DNA of 64,000 bases, taken from Lineus longissimus (lineage: Eukaryota; Nemertea; Pilidiophora; Heteronemertea; Lineidae). Numbering within the stretch: the stretch's first letter is position 1; the number at the start of each line of letters is the position of its first letter. The translations under genes were made by a program, and so were the position numbers. The stretch lies in assembly GCF_910592395.1 (NCBI RefSeq), contig NC_088322.1, positions 15,185,431 through 15,249,430 on the forward strand. Direction: 5' to 3'. This document shows, piece by piece, positions 10,615 through 22,010 of the stretch. Under the pieces are notes generated by a model, which worked only from the letters and a program-made list of their open reading frames with translations, was not told where the DNA came from and made no database searches.

Positions 10615-11413
10615 AAAGTTATATGAAAGACAAAGAGATGTGGAATGATAGTTGGAAGTTCTCTTTGATGATTAGGCATCAAACTTACGATTTGTTTTGA
10701 GACAAAGAGATGAAATCGACCACTGACCCCTCAGGCTTTCGAGGTGAGATGAGTGATTCGTTAGAAAATAGGTCGAAAATTATATATGAACTAACTCGAG
10801 GCTGAGGCATGTAAGGGGTGCGGGGTAGATGATCGATTCAGAGGAGAACAATAGAATTGCGTGTTTGAATAGGAACCCAGTCCAAAATTGTTGGGGAAAA
10901 TAAAAATTTTCAGCAAATTTTGATATATGGTCTCAGACCTTAAATTTACTAATCTGGATCTACACAGGCTGCACATACATTGATGTCCGAGTTCCTGCTT
11001 GTCCTCCTGTGGATGTCCAAATAACATTGAAAGGATTTAGAGGACGAAACGCACGGATATGCGGCGTAAATGTCGCCTGTGTATCTTAAATGGCTTGACG
11101 ATTCGTGTGCACACAACACTTGACGATCTGAAAAGAATGAGTTCAGCTTAAGCCGTCACACGTTTGCTCTGAGGTAACACCCTAGTGTCGGTAGAACATG
11201 CTGTGGAACCTTCATGTAAGGGTGGTGGACAAAACCATTGAAAGCACTGGAAACATTCGTGTAATCATCAACAGCTATCGTCCAAATCGGTCGTACCATC
11301 TGTCATAATGCACCAGGTGATACCTTTTTGAAAACGTGGTGCCTAAAACCCTCATGTGGTATCACGAAATATTTTAGCTTTGAGTACTTAATTCCAATGA
11401 CAATTCAGCAAAC

Positions 11414-11711
11414 TATGTTCATAAGATATTTCACAGTTTTGCCGACGAGTGCTAAAATAACACATTTCTACTTATTTTGTAGGTCTTGCTCTCTAAAATG
11501 AGTGGCGAGCTCATAGATGATAATAATAACAATATTGGGTTCTTATATAGCGCTTTTCCAGGTTTCACTGCTCAAAGCGCATTTGGGATACCCTATTATT
11601 ACGGCATCCCGGTCTCCATAGAAATCAATCAGTCTGATTATTGGGCAAGAATCACTCTTAACGACGATTTTCGTATCGGAACTTACTTCACACCACATGG
11701 TAACAGGAAAC
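11414..11711. other. Unit 2-specific segment, 298 bp
   Basis: Flanked by AAAC at both sides (GCAAAC on the left, GGAAAC on the right), while unit 1 has a single AAAC at 4264-4267. This is the signature of a microhomology deletion in unit 1. A 107-codon frame (11486-11809) crosses the segment but is interrupted in unit 1 and has no recognisable domain. The AGCGC hairpin at 11549-11582 lies within. Confidence 0.75.
11540..11585. repeat. Hairpin repeat with AGCGCTTTT / AAAGCGC arms
   Basis: TTATATAGCGCTTTTCCAG is followed, after a short loop, by CTCAAAGCGCATTT. The arms AGCGCTTT and AAAGCGC pair. From general experience this TATATAGCGCTTT...CTCAAAGCGC pattern recurs in many marine invertebrate genomes; I cannot name the element. 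Confidence 0.45.
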
Positions 11712-12903
11712 CCGACTTTTACACCACCCAATATAAATATCCAAAGAATCTCATTTTACAGAATATTTCAACAACGATTGGCGATAATTTGGAAGGCAGG
11801 TCTTGGTGACACTTGTCACCTGTCCCCCCTCGAATCTGTCAGATTAAAGACGCCGCCATCATTGTCAGCCATTTTGTATCTCATCAAGATGTCCCACTAA
11901 TATTGTTCCCTAGCCTTGTCTCCAGCGATGTGTCATTATGACCAGTACTTTAAGAAACAATGGCTATTTTTTCAGGGGCGGACCGGCCCGCTATTCCGCC
12001 CGAGTGAGAATCGCAAGATTATTAAGATATTTAGATATTATTACTTGAAGGACGATCACTCTTTCAACAACTCAAAGGAGAATTTCATCATCCTTGATTG
12101 GACAGAAGGTAATGACACCTCGATTTTGATATTTCGTAATGGATGTCTATGAATTCATAAACTATTTCTTAATACTCTATTTATTAAGGAAAATATTCGT
12201 TTATGGTCTTTATGAGATATCGCAATAGATATACAGAGACATCCAAGAGACACTTTAATAACGACCTAATGACCAAGGTCAAAGTTCTTCACAAACTCTA
12301 TATAGCCATCTGAAAATAGTACCGAAACCACCTGAAGAGATTCACGTTTTGTAGATTCTTAAGGATAGTGGCGATGACACGCAAATAGGGTTATGAATTC
12401 TTTAATGTTTTAATGACAATTTCTATACCATATCATCTAGCTTATACGTAGCAGATGGATGATTTCTACAAGTAATGTACGTGAACATTGTAGGCCTATT
12501 TTTGAGATGAATGGTGGTAAAAGTCAAATTGGAGCCAAGTGCAATACTTGTTGGACAGGTCTTTAGTAAAGTTCTGGTGAGGACTTCACCCAAATACATC
12601 AAAAATTTTGACAGATGATTATGCTTTTGGTATTAATCAGAGATCGTTTTTGAAGTTCAGAGGGTTCATACATTATCAAATCTTTTTTATGAAGTTCCGG
12701 CTGTTGCCTTGGCTTCAGGATTGCCATTGCCATTTTGAAAAAAACCAAGATAATAGGCCTGGGTCACATATGCTTTTTGCATAAGGGCCAAAAACTTGTC
12801 ACATTCACAACAACGTGATGAAGCCGAAAATGACGTGGCAGTCCCTGATTAGTCGATACTGAGAATTCGTTGATATGGCCTTCCTCTTAGCATGCGTGAT
12901 TGG

Positions 12904-12916
12904 AATATATAGACCA
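12904..12916 (+). promoter_or_regulatory. TATA-like box of copy 2
   Basis: AATATATAGACC is a stronger TATA match than copy 1 (AAAATATAGACC). It sits at the same distance upstream of the conserved donor site at 13030. If used, transcription would begin near 12935. Confidence 0.45.
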
Positions 12917-12935
12917 GGGGCGTCTGAGATTTGGG

Positions 12936-13029
12936 GGCATTTCGAGAGGGACAGATTGGGAGCAGCACGTTTCATTAGATCCTTAGCTTTTGGACAGAAG
13001 AAGAAGCGAGGTCTGTAACACTGCAATAG
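12936..13029 (+). other. Predicted non-coding first exon, copy 2
   Basis: Counterpart of 7400-7491 with the same donor (AATAG then GTAAGC) and no ATG. Its start is inferred from the TATA-like box. Confidence 0.5.
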
Positions 13030-13305
13030 GTAAGCCTGGTAAACTAATTTCAGGAAATTACTACATTTATAACTGGTTTCCAATCTGCAGCCATTCATAA
13101 GATAAGGCTGTTTAGCCTAGGACAGGGTAGCACTATATTCATCACTGGTTTCTAATCTTTAACTATGCAGTAGACATAGCCTGGTCACCGAGATGATCCA
13201 TACAAAGACGTTTCCTACTGACTATAAAGTCATTAAATAGCCAGTTGGACCTTCGGTAAAATTCAGTTTAAAAGATTTCAGTTCATGCTTGACTCTTACT
13301 TTCAG
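13030..13305 (+). other. Predicted 5'UTR intron, copy 2 (276 bp)
   Basis: GTAAGC ... TTACTTTCAG, identical in length to the copy 1 intron. It places the acceptor four bases before the start ATG at 13310. Confidence 0.6.
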
Positions 13306-13309
13306 AAAG

Positions 13310-14632
13310 ATGAAATCAAGGCTGATGATCGCACTGACGGGGGTGGTACTTTTGGCCGCGACGGTCCATGGACTAACACTTTCTGCCGCCGACAAGGCCC
13401 TTGTAGAAAATGGCCTCGCTTTTGGTGAAAAGATCGGTGAGGCATTGAAAAGCGACGGCTTCAGCGAGCTTATGCAGAATATCGGAAATAAAATGGCCCC
13501 ATTTCTTGGAGCTTTGGGGCCGCTGATGGGGTTAATCCTAGCTTTCGTTCCGTCGGGACCATCTCTGGAAGAGAAGATAATGGAGCGATTTGACAAAATC
13601 GACCAAAAATTTGACCTTATGGATGTACAGTTTGACGAAGTCAAGCGATTGGTCAAGTGGGAAAACATGCAGGTAAAAATCGCCGACGAGGAACAGTCAA
13701 TCCGATATTTGCATATGAAATATCGAAGTGTTATTACCGCACCAGTCGATGAAAAGGAGGGCTTCAAGCGCGACTTCATTACTCAGTACGAGTCTGACTA
13801 TCAGGGTGCAGGGTACAAACTCTTTGACGCGGCCACCGCTAATGATGCAACGACTTTCAAGAATGTATTTCGAGGCTGTATGGAGTTTACGGGAAACGAC
13901 AGAAAACAGGTGGAGACCTTCATGCTTGGCTACTTTGGACTAGTGATGAAGGCTATGGTCGTCGAGATGGCATACTACAAGTGGGATGGATACACGTTGA
14001 CGGGATCAAGAACGAACACTTGGTTGAATCGCATGGAGACGCTTAAACTCGAAATGAAAAAGATCGAGAATGGGCTTATTGACTTTCATGCGCAGTTCAG
14101 CAAAGATTTGGATGAGTTTATACCGTTGAAAGCAAACTTAAACAATGGCGCCTTTGCAGACCAGCTTTATGCTAAGCTTTCAACCAAGTTTTATTGGCGT
14201 TACTGGGCGGTGGTGGTGTCAAAAGACATCCAAGGGTCAAACAAACACCGACACGGCCAAAATTGTGGAGCAATAATGAAATTTCAGCAACATGGCAAGA
14301 ACGTAATAGCTGTAAGTGTTGACAAGAAGCACAGCAGTTTCAACGCCGCTAAAGCTAACTCGGAAATTGTTCGAATCCAAAACTGGATGGGCCACAATAA
14401 CAAGAGTCCTATTGCTGATTATATGTACAACCGTGTTGAGGCTGGCCTGAGGACCTCCTGCCGACCGTTTGCATACATTGCCTTTGTATGTAGGTCCTGC
14501 AATCCTGATCTACAGGTTAGAGCTGCTTCTAACCACATGGTCAAAAGGAAACTATATTGGCTATCCTTCCCTGCTGACATGTTTTCATCTCAAGTATATG
14601 AAAATGAGATGGATGCCGTTTTCTTTGGTTAA
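13310..14632 (+). CDS. Secreted cephalotoxin/rapunzel-like protein, copy 2 (440 aa)
   Basis: Intact tandem paralogue of the gene at 7772-9103, about 90% identical in protein sequence. It keeps the signal peptide, the hydrophobic segment, the heptad coiled coil (a Met becomes Ile within it) and all five cysteines. Replacements cluster at residues 22-152 and in the last ~25 residues, where copy 2 has a net 3-residue deletion before the conserved Met-Asp-Ala-Val-Phe-Phe-Gly end. Residues 153-217 are identical between copies. My hand count over the reading frame is about 42 amino-acid-changing and 16 silent base differences. There is no frameshift or premature stop, so both copies look functional. 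Splice sites and AATAAA are conserved. The family assignment by eye is the weaker part; that it is a gene is secure. Confidence 0.87.
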   Translation: MKSRLMIALTGVVLLAATVHGLTLSAADKALVENGLAFGEKIGEALKSDGFSELMQNIGNKMAPFLGALGPLMGLILAFVPSGPSLEEKIMERFDKIDQKFDLMDVQFDEVKRLVKWENMQVKIADEEQSIRYLHMKYRSVITAPVDEKEGFKRDFITQYESDYQGAGYKLFDAATANDATTFKNVFRGCMEFTGNDRKQVETFMLGYFGLVMKAMVVEMAYYKWDGYTLTGSRTNTWLNRMETLKLEMKKIENGLIDFHAQFSKDLDEFIPLKANLNNGAFADQLYAKLSTKFYWRYWAVVVSKDIQGSNKHRHGQNCGAIMKFQQHGKNVIAVSVDKKHSSFNAAKANSEIVRIQNWMGHNNKSPIADYMYNRVEAGLRTSCRPFAYIAFVCRSCNPDLQVRAASNHMVKRKLYWLSFPADMFSSQVYENEMDAVFFG

Positions 14633-14647
14633 TCATGAACACTTAAG

Positions 14648-15150
14648 GTAAGTTGGTTCGATGATGTAAACTCTCATATGACCTCACACCCAGTCAGTAC
14701 CATTCAACAAATGTAAAATGCTTTGTACTGGGTAGTCGCAGGCTACCTTTTCGACCGCCAATCCAATCGTACTGATCGTGTTTAAGGAGTGGATATTGAA
14801 CTGGAGGTATTGGTTGTCTCACCAAATGCCACGAGGTTGGAGACAAAATGTAGGCCTAACCGAGGCCGCAGCCGCGATTTTGGAATGAATGGTAGCTCCG
14901 TCCGTGCGATGTTCGGCGAGACAAACAATACGTCTAGTTCGCTACAACTCTCTAAACAATGAAGCTTCATTTTGACGGCTTTTTGACCACTTCCATTTTG
15001 CCACCAACACCAGCGGTCACGGTTGCCTGACCGCTGCAGTAAAATCGATGCACAGTGGGCGCATAGTGCATTACACATTGTAAACTGCGATTCATTGTAA
15101 CCGGCAAGGTGTCTTGAGAATAACTCTCCATATCACATTTTTAATTTCAG
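14648..15150 (+). other. Predicted 3'UTR intron, copy 2 (503 bp)
   Basis: Same donor (AAG then GTAAGT, 15 bases after the stop) and acceptor (TTTTTAATTTCAG) as copy 1. It differs from copy 1 by a few small indels and about 13 substitutions. Confidence 0.6.
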
Positions 15151-15446
15151 ATGGAGTGTGCAAAGATGCAATTTGACTTTCGATGAAGATCAACATGATC
15201 GATATGAAGGAGTAAAGGTGTGATTTTAATCTTCATCATGGCGGAGGATATCGTAAAATTGCCAGTAGTACTCGACAAGCTATTCATTATATAATCGTAC
15301 ACAGGTGAAGGGTGTATTTTAATTTATCTAGTGGGATTACTTCATTTAGATCTAAACGTGTAGACGAGACGAGCAACTCAACGTCCTAACTATTTCGTCA
15401 ATTATTGTCAGTGGTAGATCGAAAATAAAGATTCAGAATTTGAACA
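15151..15446 (+). other. Predicted last (non-coding) exon, copy 2
   Basis: Counterpart of 9615-9910, ending just past AATAAA at 15424. The end is approximate. Confidence 0.5.
15424..15429 (+). terminator. Polyadenylation signal, copy 2
   Basis: Canonical AATAAA at the position equivalent to 9888-9893. Confidence 0.5.
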
Positions 15447-15650
15447 GCCCATTTATTCCATTTCTTTTCGTTACCTTGTTCACTTAATTTTAAATCGTTG
15501 AAGGAAGTTTGCGGTGCTCAGGATTGAAATATGACGAGGCGATTCCGACAAGGAATAGGGTCCACTCGGTCATGTGATTATTTTTTGAAATGTTCTTTAA
15601 AATTCAACTATAATTGAAAGATAAGGATTTCTGACAGGTCAAAACCATGT

Positions 15651-17198
15651 CAAAGGTTCACCATGGTTTTTCCTAAATGTCTTAATTATTTGCCAATAAA
15701 ATGATTGGTGCTTGAGAACAGGCTGGGAAATGTTGATTAAAATGTCTAGTAATTACCAGGGCGGGGTAACAATGCCGGTGACAGCTGACACGGCGTCTCA
15801 TTCCGCGTTTTATAATTACCTCTAACAGACGATTCTCATTCCTTTTGTTTATTTAACAATGCGTATCGGCGTCTTGCGATCGAACGCTGACTCATTTCAT
15901 CACATAATCAGGAAACATCTTCGGATGAGCAATTTCCAGCGTCCGTCACACAACCTTAGCATGCTTCATTCATTCTCACAATGCCTCAATTACATCGTGC
16001 TATTGTCATGCATGGCCAATCATTTTGTGCGATTTTGCACCGACTATCGTATGATCAATACAAGCACATTTGGCAACGTATCGGCGCTAAGATAGATCCT
16101 CCACCAAGTAAATTAATCCTCGTACTCTCTGATTAATACACGAATCTGTGAAAACCGTATGTTAATCAGCATAGAGTTACACAATTAAAACTGGGTATTT
16201 TTTCGCACGACTTCGTTCATTGTTCGCGCTGTCTGAGAAATCCATCACTATCGAATTCTCGCCAATGATGTGGCGACTCGCTAATTGGGAGGGCGGATGA
16301 ATATCTTTGTTAATTAGTCCCGAGGCGGATAGTATCTCAGTCAGTGCCCAATACCCAGCAGATGCCGGGAGGTCGTTGGGATAGAAGCCAGAAGGACCGT
16401 GCAGATATACTCCAGCACCTAACAGCTCTGTAATCATGAGCTGATTTTTCTGGCAAAAAACAAAATTTTGGGATATTTTAAGTCTGTCCAGGACTTTGGG
16501 CCTCCGACACATTCATTTCTTGCAATATTTAAGAGATGAACTTCTTGACAGAAATCCCTATTAGGAAAGTTTTCAGACCCCCTCCCTGCCCGAAATCCCA
16601 AGGGTAACTAATCACTGATGTATCAGGGCATTGTCATGACATTTCTCATCCCAGTCGATGGACTAATGAAAATCTCAGCCTAAACCTAAGATAACCCACT
16701 TAATGGATTAGCACAGATATTCTGTCGAGATTGTCATCAAGAAAAAATACTGAAACCTCTCATAGCTTCAGGCAATCTGTTAAAAGCCTCGAGGCGCTCT
16801 CAAAATGACGTCAGTTTGCAGCCATGTTGGAACACAGAGCTCTTTGTTCCTCGAAGGTTGATAGTTCCAGTTGAATGCATTTCTGACAATATTTCACTGG
16901 CCTCTCTTTTAATCCTGGATATATTACCTTACTTCTTAGGCCTAAATATCTTAGAGGAGTCAGTTACTCCCATTCCACTGTCCCAGTCTTTAAGGGAACA
17001 GAGATCATGAAAACTCGTTTGACCTAAAGGGCAGGAAATACATTGGAAACGTTGAATTAGATATCTGGATTCTCGTCTTGAATTGAAAGTCAACTCCACT
17101 TTGAAGCACCACACCGAGGACGAACTGTCTTATTTCTAAGTCATCCCTATTAAACATTAATTGGTCTATCATCCGGCTTTTAATCTTACAGAATTTTT
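15651..17198. other. Unit 2-specific segment, about 1548 bp
   Basis: Lies between CAAAACCATGT and ATGGTTTGGG, which are almost adjacent in unit 1 (10091-10110). No terminal inverted repeats, target duplication or transposase is seen, so insertion in unit 2 and deletion in unit 1 are both possible. Open frames inside (for example 16177-16512 minus, 111 codons) are not recognised. Confidence 0.7.
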
Positions 17199-17788
17199 AT
17201 GGTTTGGGTTCAGCATTGGTCACACAGGCGAGAAACCTTGGAAGGTTTTGAAAATTAACTCGTAAAGTTATATGAGAGACAAAGAGATGTGAAATGATAG
17301 TTGGAAGTTCTCTTCGATGATTAGGCATCAAACTTACGATTTGTTTTGAGACAAAGAGATGAAATCGACCACTGACCCCTCAGGCTTTCGGGGTTGGGTG
17401 AGTGATTCGTTAGAAAATAGGTCGAAAATTATATATGAACTAACTCGAGGCTGAGGCATGTAAGGGGTGCGGGGTAGATGATCGATTCAGAGGAGAACAA
17501 TAGAATTGCGTGTTTGAATAGGAACCCAGTCCAAAATTGTTTGGGAAAATAAAAATTTTCAGCAAATTTTGATATATGGCCTCAGACCTTAAATTTACTA
17601 ATCTGGATCTACACAGGCTGCACATACATTGATGTCCGAGTTCCTGCTTGTCCTCCTGTGGATGTCCAAATAATATTGAAAGGATTTAGAGGACGAAACG
17701 CATGGATATGCGGCGCAAATGTCGCCTGTGTGTCTTAAATGCCTTGACGATTCGTGTGCAGACAACACTCGACGATCTAAAAAGAATG

Positions 17789-20700
17789 TACCGAATCGTG
17801 ACGTAAATCATGAAATAATTCTAAATGTCAAAAATATTTTTGTAATTTCTCCTTGTTTCATGAACCAATTTACAATGGAATATCGACAGATAAATATATT
17901 GTGAACGAGAACGAAAAAAAAGAGGAGCTGGGTGGAGTATTGAATGGGATCAGTCTGCATGCAGTCACATAGGGAATGTAGGCTTGACAACTACTGCAGC
18001 AGGCAGATTGTAAAGTATGAATTAGGACAGCAGATATCGGAAACCAAACTCAGCATCAACAATTAGTTGTCAATGTTTGGCTTGATGATGTACTCGTAAC
18101 TTTCTCTAGGTGTCGGGCGACATATGAAGTACTTGCAGTATTGCATTACCTGCCAATCAGCAGATATTGGAAACCTAAGTTAGCTCCTACAATTAAGATC
18201 TGGGAGTGATTCAATTTTTTTCAGTTGTTGCATTCTGACACTGTAATCATATCAGTATTCCTCTCACAGCAACTGAATGATTTAAAGGTTTTCCAAGGTT
18301 GGTATGCGTAAATTTCGCTGTAATTATTAGTTATTGGACACCCACGGAGAAACTTGGAGCAGGTTAATTGATTGCCAAAGTGCTTCGTCGGTAAAAATGA
18401 CGATAATTGCTATATGTGTGTGAGAGATATCATAATCAGAGATACCATTTATGATAACTGGATGCAATGTGATAACATCGTGTTATGAGAAAGAAGCTAT
18501 GAAATGTGTGTTCTTGCAGCCTAAAGCGGCTAAATCAAGGGCAATATTCTGATGGTTCAATGGCCAATCATGATTTATGATTCATCAGTAATGTCCAACC
18601 TGTCGCCTTAGATTCTGTCAAACGTGGACCGACCAGCATGTAGAAGGACCATTAATATTATTTTACAGCTTTTCTTCGATAGATTTGTAGACAATTGTCC
18701 AGCATAAGCCGTTCCTACCTCTATAATATTTTGGAGAATGATTAACACTTATTTCTTTATACATTTGTTATCGATTCTATATAGATTTTTCATCGACAAT
18801 TTTTGCCTGTGTAAGCACAGTCATGCGTGACATTGCATCATATTGCAATTTGAATCCTGAAACTTGCCAACCAAAGTATTGCTAATATCGCATCAAGAAA
18901 AGGAAATTGTCATATCCCTCGCCAACACAGATGCACCGATTGCTGGAGATGTCCTGAAATCTGACCTAATACATGGTACAGTGTTTTGTGCTGATGATAA
19001 GCAACATCGATTCCAAGGGCAGCAAAAAAACAAACACATCGCTTCCATGACATTTATGCTGATACATCAGGAATCGGAAAAATTATGACAGTGCGTTCCG
19101 ATAACTGCCAGCATCATGTGACAATTGAAAACTTCGCCCGTATAAGGGCAGGCAGCAACAGTTTGGCATCTGTAACATGAGCCAATAATAATGGACATGC
19201 GATGTTACTGAATATGACCAGTCTCAGGTGTTTCAATCAAGCCCAATTTCTCGATTTCCGCTAAATGCATGTAAAGTGTCCTGTTTCGCCCTCAAGCTAA
19301 TGCCTAAAGCACGTACTCGTTTGCACTGAACCAGTACTTTGATTCCTTGCCAGCCAATCCGATGCAGCTGTCTCATACGGGTCTGGCCAATCGCTGCAAG
19401 CGCCGCTTTTGGCTTGGACTGAAAAGTGACGCACTACATGTATATATAAGTGCGTTGCATATGAACTGGAATCTATTTCCCCAAGGCTAAGTGTTGTCAA
19501 GGACGCCATTGTTTTTGTCTATTGTGAAGGGTAGATTCATCGAAGGATTAAGGGGGAAATTTGACTCTCAAATTGCCAATCAGGTGTGTAGCCTGTTCCA
19601 AGCCTTAAAGCCATAGATGGTGTAATTTCAAATGACAGTGTGTATATACCTCGAGCCGAACGACACCAATTCAAGGTCAATATTGTTTTACATGTATATT
19701 TACATGTCGGTAGGGTATCGAATTCGACTTCTCGAATTGTCTAAAAGACTACTTCCAGCTCCACTGAGTGTACAAGAGCTCGTGAAACACATGCCATGAA
19801 GTCGGCGTCGGCGTCGGGGTCATTGTCTATAGAACATGTAGAAGAGACATTGTATAGGGTAACTCTATGCATCTCATTGTAATTCGAGGCCTGGTCGAAC
19901 CTATCAACCACTTGACTTATTTGAGAGAGTTTGAGATGTCGCAAGTATTGTGTGGGGCATGGCATAATCGTGTCGCTCCAGGTGAAACTAGATATTTGAT
20001 TCAACGATCTTGGTTATCTCTGGTATAAAGTGACCTTCTTCAACCTTGACAACGATTTAGTTAATGCCAATGATAAGGTTTACCTCTATTGAAATGTAAT
20101 TCAGTTACAACTCCTGAAAGACCTTGGCACCTTTGGATTGTTTTCAAACAGGATTGGGATGCAACCATTATCAGTTCCACAGAATCCTGACCAGCAGCAA
20201 CGCCAAATCTCATGTGAAAGATTAAGCCTTATAGGTTTTAGTCAACTCAAAATCAGCTTTAACCGACATTAGTGTGAAATCACGCTCGATTCAAATGTTA
20301 CTTCTACCAACGAACGATGATTCAACCCATCAAAAGTACAAAAGATACCAGAACCAGTGGTTGCTCATCATTTCAGCCTACTCAGTCATCCATGTCAACT
20401 GTTACTGACCATCCTAGGCATTTTCCTCTTGAGAGAGCTCATGTCAATGACAGGTTGGCACCTTATGGCTCTGGTCAAGACATTTTTCCATTTCTTATTG
20501 ATGATTGCTCTTTTTCTTTGATGTTCTTCATTGGAAAGGAGGAGCGCGTGTTCTTGATGGGCCTAGCCACTCACCAATGTTGTCCAAAGACAGCCGACTG
20601 CAGACATGCTTGTTTAGTGATTGCTGATGCCGATCCGACTTCTGACGCCTGTTGCCTTGAGTTGGAGACAGCGATGTGTCTGGTAACAAAGCTGGTGTAA

Positions 20701-20889
20701 CAATACCTCTAACGGCAACCGCAATCGTACATGTCAATGTTGCCGTTTAATCTCTGCCTTGCAATCAGCTAACTCCTTTGAAATGAAGAGATACAAATTC
20801 ACCGTATAGTCTCTTGAGGCACCCGTTAATTTCGAGAACGTCCCTCCATTCGGTTAAAGGTCACGCCTATCACAAACATTGACATCAAC
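17789..20889. other. Intergenic, single copy, with one old local duplication
   Basis: An imperfect direct repeat pairs 18028-18068 with 18158-18198 (CAGCAGATATCGGAAACC against CAGCAGATATTGGAAACC, 130 bp apart). A (GGCGTC)3 run lies near 19802-19820. The longest open frame is 20317-20700 (plus, 127 codons), unrecognised. No gene is supported. Confidence 0.55.
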
Positions 20890-21650
20890 ATGATAATTCT
20901 ATGCCACATGCTTCCTCAGCTACTGACAACCCATGATGACATTTGCCGTCATTACGACCACAGTTTCAGAGCCTCAATAAACCCCAATACCGCAACCTTG
21001 CCGGGGCTTTGGAACCAAGCTGTACATGCATATTGTTCCATGATCATGATTTTATGCCACATGCTTCCTCAGGCGCCAACAACACCTAATGACATTTGCT
21101 GTCACTGCTTCTGAAACAAGATAAAACCCTACGGCCAATCCTTTCTGGGGCTTTGGACCAATCGCCTATACATCCCACCACAATTTCATGCTGCATGCTT
21201 CCTCAAGCGCCAAGGGACCCTAACCATGTTCTGCTGTCATTATAGTCATGATTTGTCCACCCTTGGACAAATTGTTTCAGCCTTCCTATCAGGGGTCTGA
21301 GAGTCAATCAAACTGTATCACAATTACATGCTGCGTACTTCCTTCGGCGCCAACTACATGTATCTCTAACTCACCTAACCATAATGCTGCCATTATGGCC
21401 CCAGCTCCCGAACCTTGATCAAATCTAGGTTCGCTCCTGTCCATTGAATCCACCTCTGCTCATCGCAATTTCATGCTGCATACTTCCTGAGGCGCCGATA
21501 TATCATAATCATCGTAAAGATGCCATCATCACGACCACAATTCCGAACCTTGATCGAATTCTTTCAGCATCCTTTTCAGGGGCTATGGAATCATTCGGTA
21601 TCTTTTCTATCATAATTTCATGCCGCATGCTCCCTTATGCATGGCATGTC
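20890..21650. repeat. Tandem array of about six ~145-bp degenerate repeats
   Basis: The core TTTCATGCTGCATGCTTCCT, usually followed by CAGGCGCCAA, recurs with its ATG at 20901, 21054, 21188, 21328, 21473 and 21620. The spacings are 153, 134, 140, 145 and 147 bp. Between cores, shared words such as TGACATTTGCTGTCA, ACGACCACA and GGGGCTTTGGA recur in the same order. The array is satellite-like but short and diverged. Open frames crossing it are incidental. Confidence 0.8.
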
Positions 21651-21724
21651 ACTATTGGTAGTTGTTACTTATGCTCCTCATGTCGTCAATGCCGATCGCT
21701 TTTAATTATGTAGGATATACATTA

Positions 21725-22010
21725 GGCACAACTGCACATGTCATTCAAAGTGGGACTCATCTGTTGCTGCAGTGGTTTGGTCAATTTGGAGAAGTTCTCG
21801 ACTTTGTAGGAAATGGTCCGTACATTAAGCGACAGAAATATAAAAAGAATAACAGCTGTATTTTACAGAAAATATGAATCCTAATCTCGGAAATCTTGCT
21901 GACTCATAACTTCACATCTCGCGCTAATTGAACCCCATCTGTTGCTGCAAAGGGTTAGGCAATTAGGAGCGATTCCCGGCAATGGAAGAAATGGTCCGTT
22001 GCATTAGACG
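21725..22010. repeat. Two-copy ~178-bp direct duplication
   Basis: 21725-21835 and 21904-22010 share CATCTGTTGCTGCA, then AAATGGTCCGT and CATTAG/CATTAAG in the same order, about 178 bp apart. Diverged and old. Confidence 0.55.

Larger units (their letters stand above)
3994..11139. repeat. Tandem segmental duplication, unit 1 (7146 bp)
   Basis: First of two head-to-tail units, each carrying one cephalotoxin-like gene. Shared blocks align in order with unit 2: 3994-4267 with 11140-11413 (equal length, about 4 mismatches), 4268-4562 with 11712-12007, 5873-6624 with 12009-12782, 7277-10103 with 12815-15650, 10104-10167 with 17199-17262, and 10615-11139 with 17264-17788 (both 525 bp, about 17 mismatches). 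Both breakpoints are visible. The left flank reads ...TTTTG then AGTTCAGC, the junction reads ...AAGAATG then AGTTCAGC, and the right flank reads ...AAGAATG then TACCG. The only shared bases at the breakpoint are TG, which suggests microhomology-mediated rather than repeat-mediated duplication. Confidence 0.95.
11140..17788. repeat. Tandem segmental duplication, unit 2 (6649 bp)
   Basis: Second copy, directly abutting unit 1 with no spacer. It lacks three unit 1 segments (4563-5872, most of 6615-7276, and 10168-10614) and has two segments unit 1 lacks (11414-11711 and 15651-17198). Its right boundary, ending AAGAATG at 17788, is where homology with unit 1 stops. From 17789 onward the sequence is single copy. 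The low non-coding divergence, about 1.5-3% by hand count, indicates a fairly recent event. Confidence 0.95.

Noticed and set aside
11486-11809. 107-codon frame in unit 2
   Set aside because: Interrupted in unit 1, crosses an indel boundary and a dispersed hairpin repeat, and has no recognisable domain.
20890-21650. Regularly spaced repeats considered as a CRISPR-like array
   Set aside because: Units are ~145 bp, degenerate throughout, with similar rather than unique spacers, in a eukaryotic genome.
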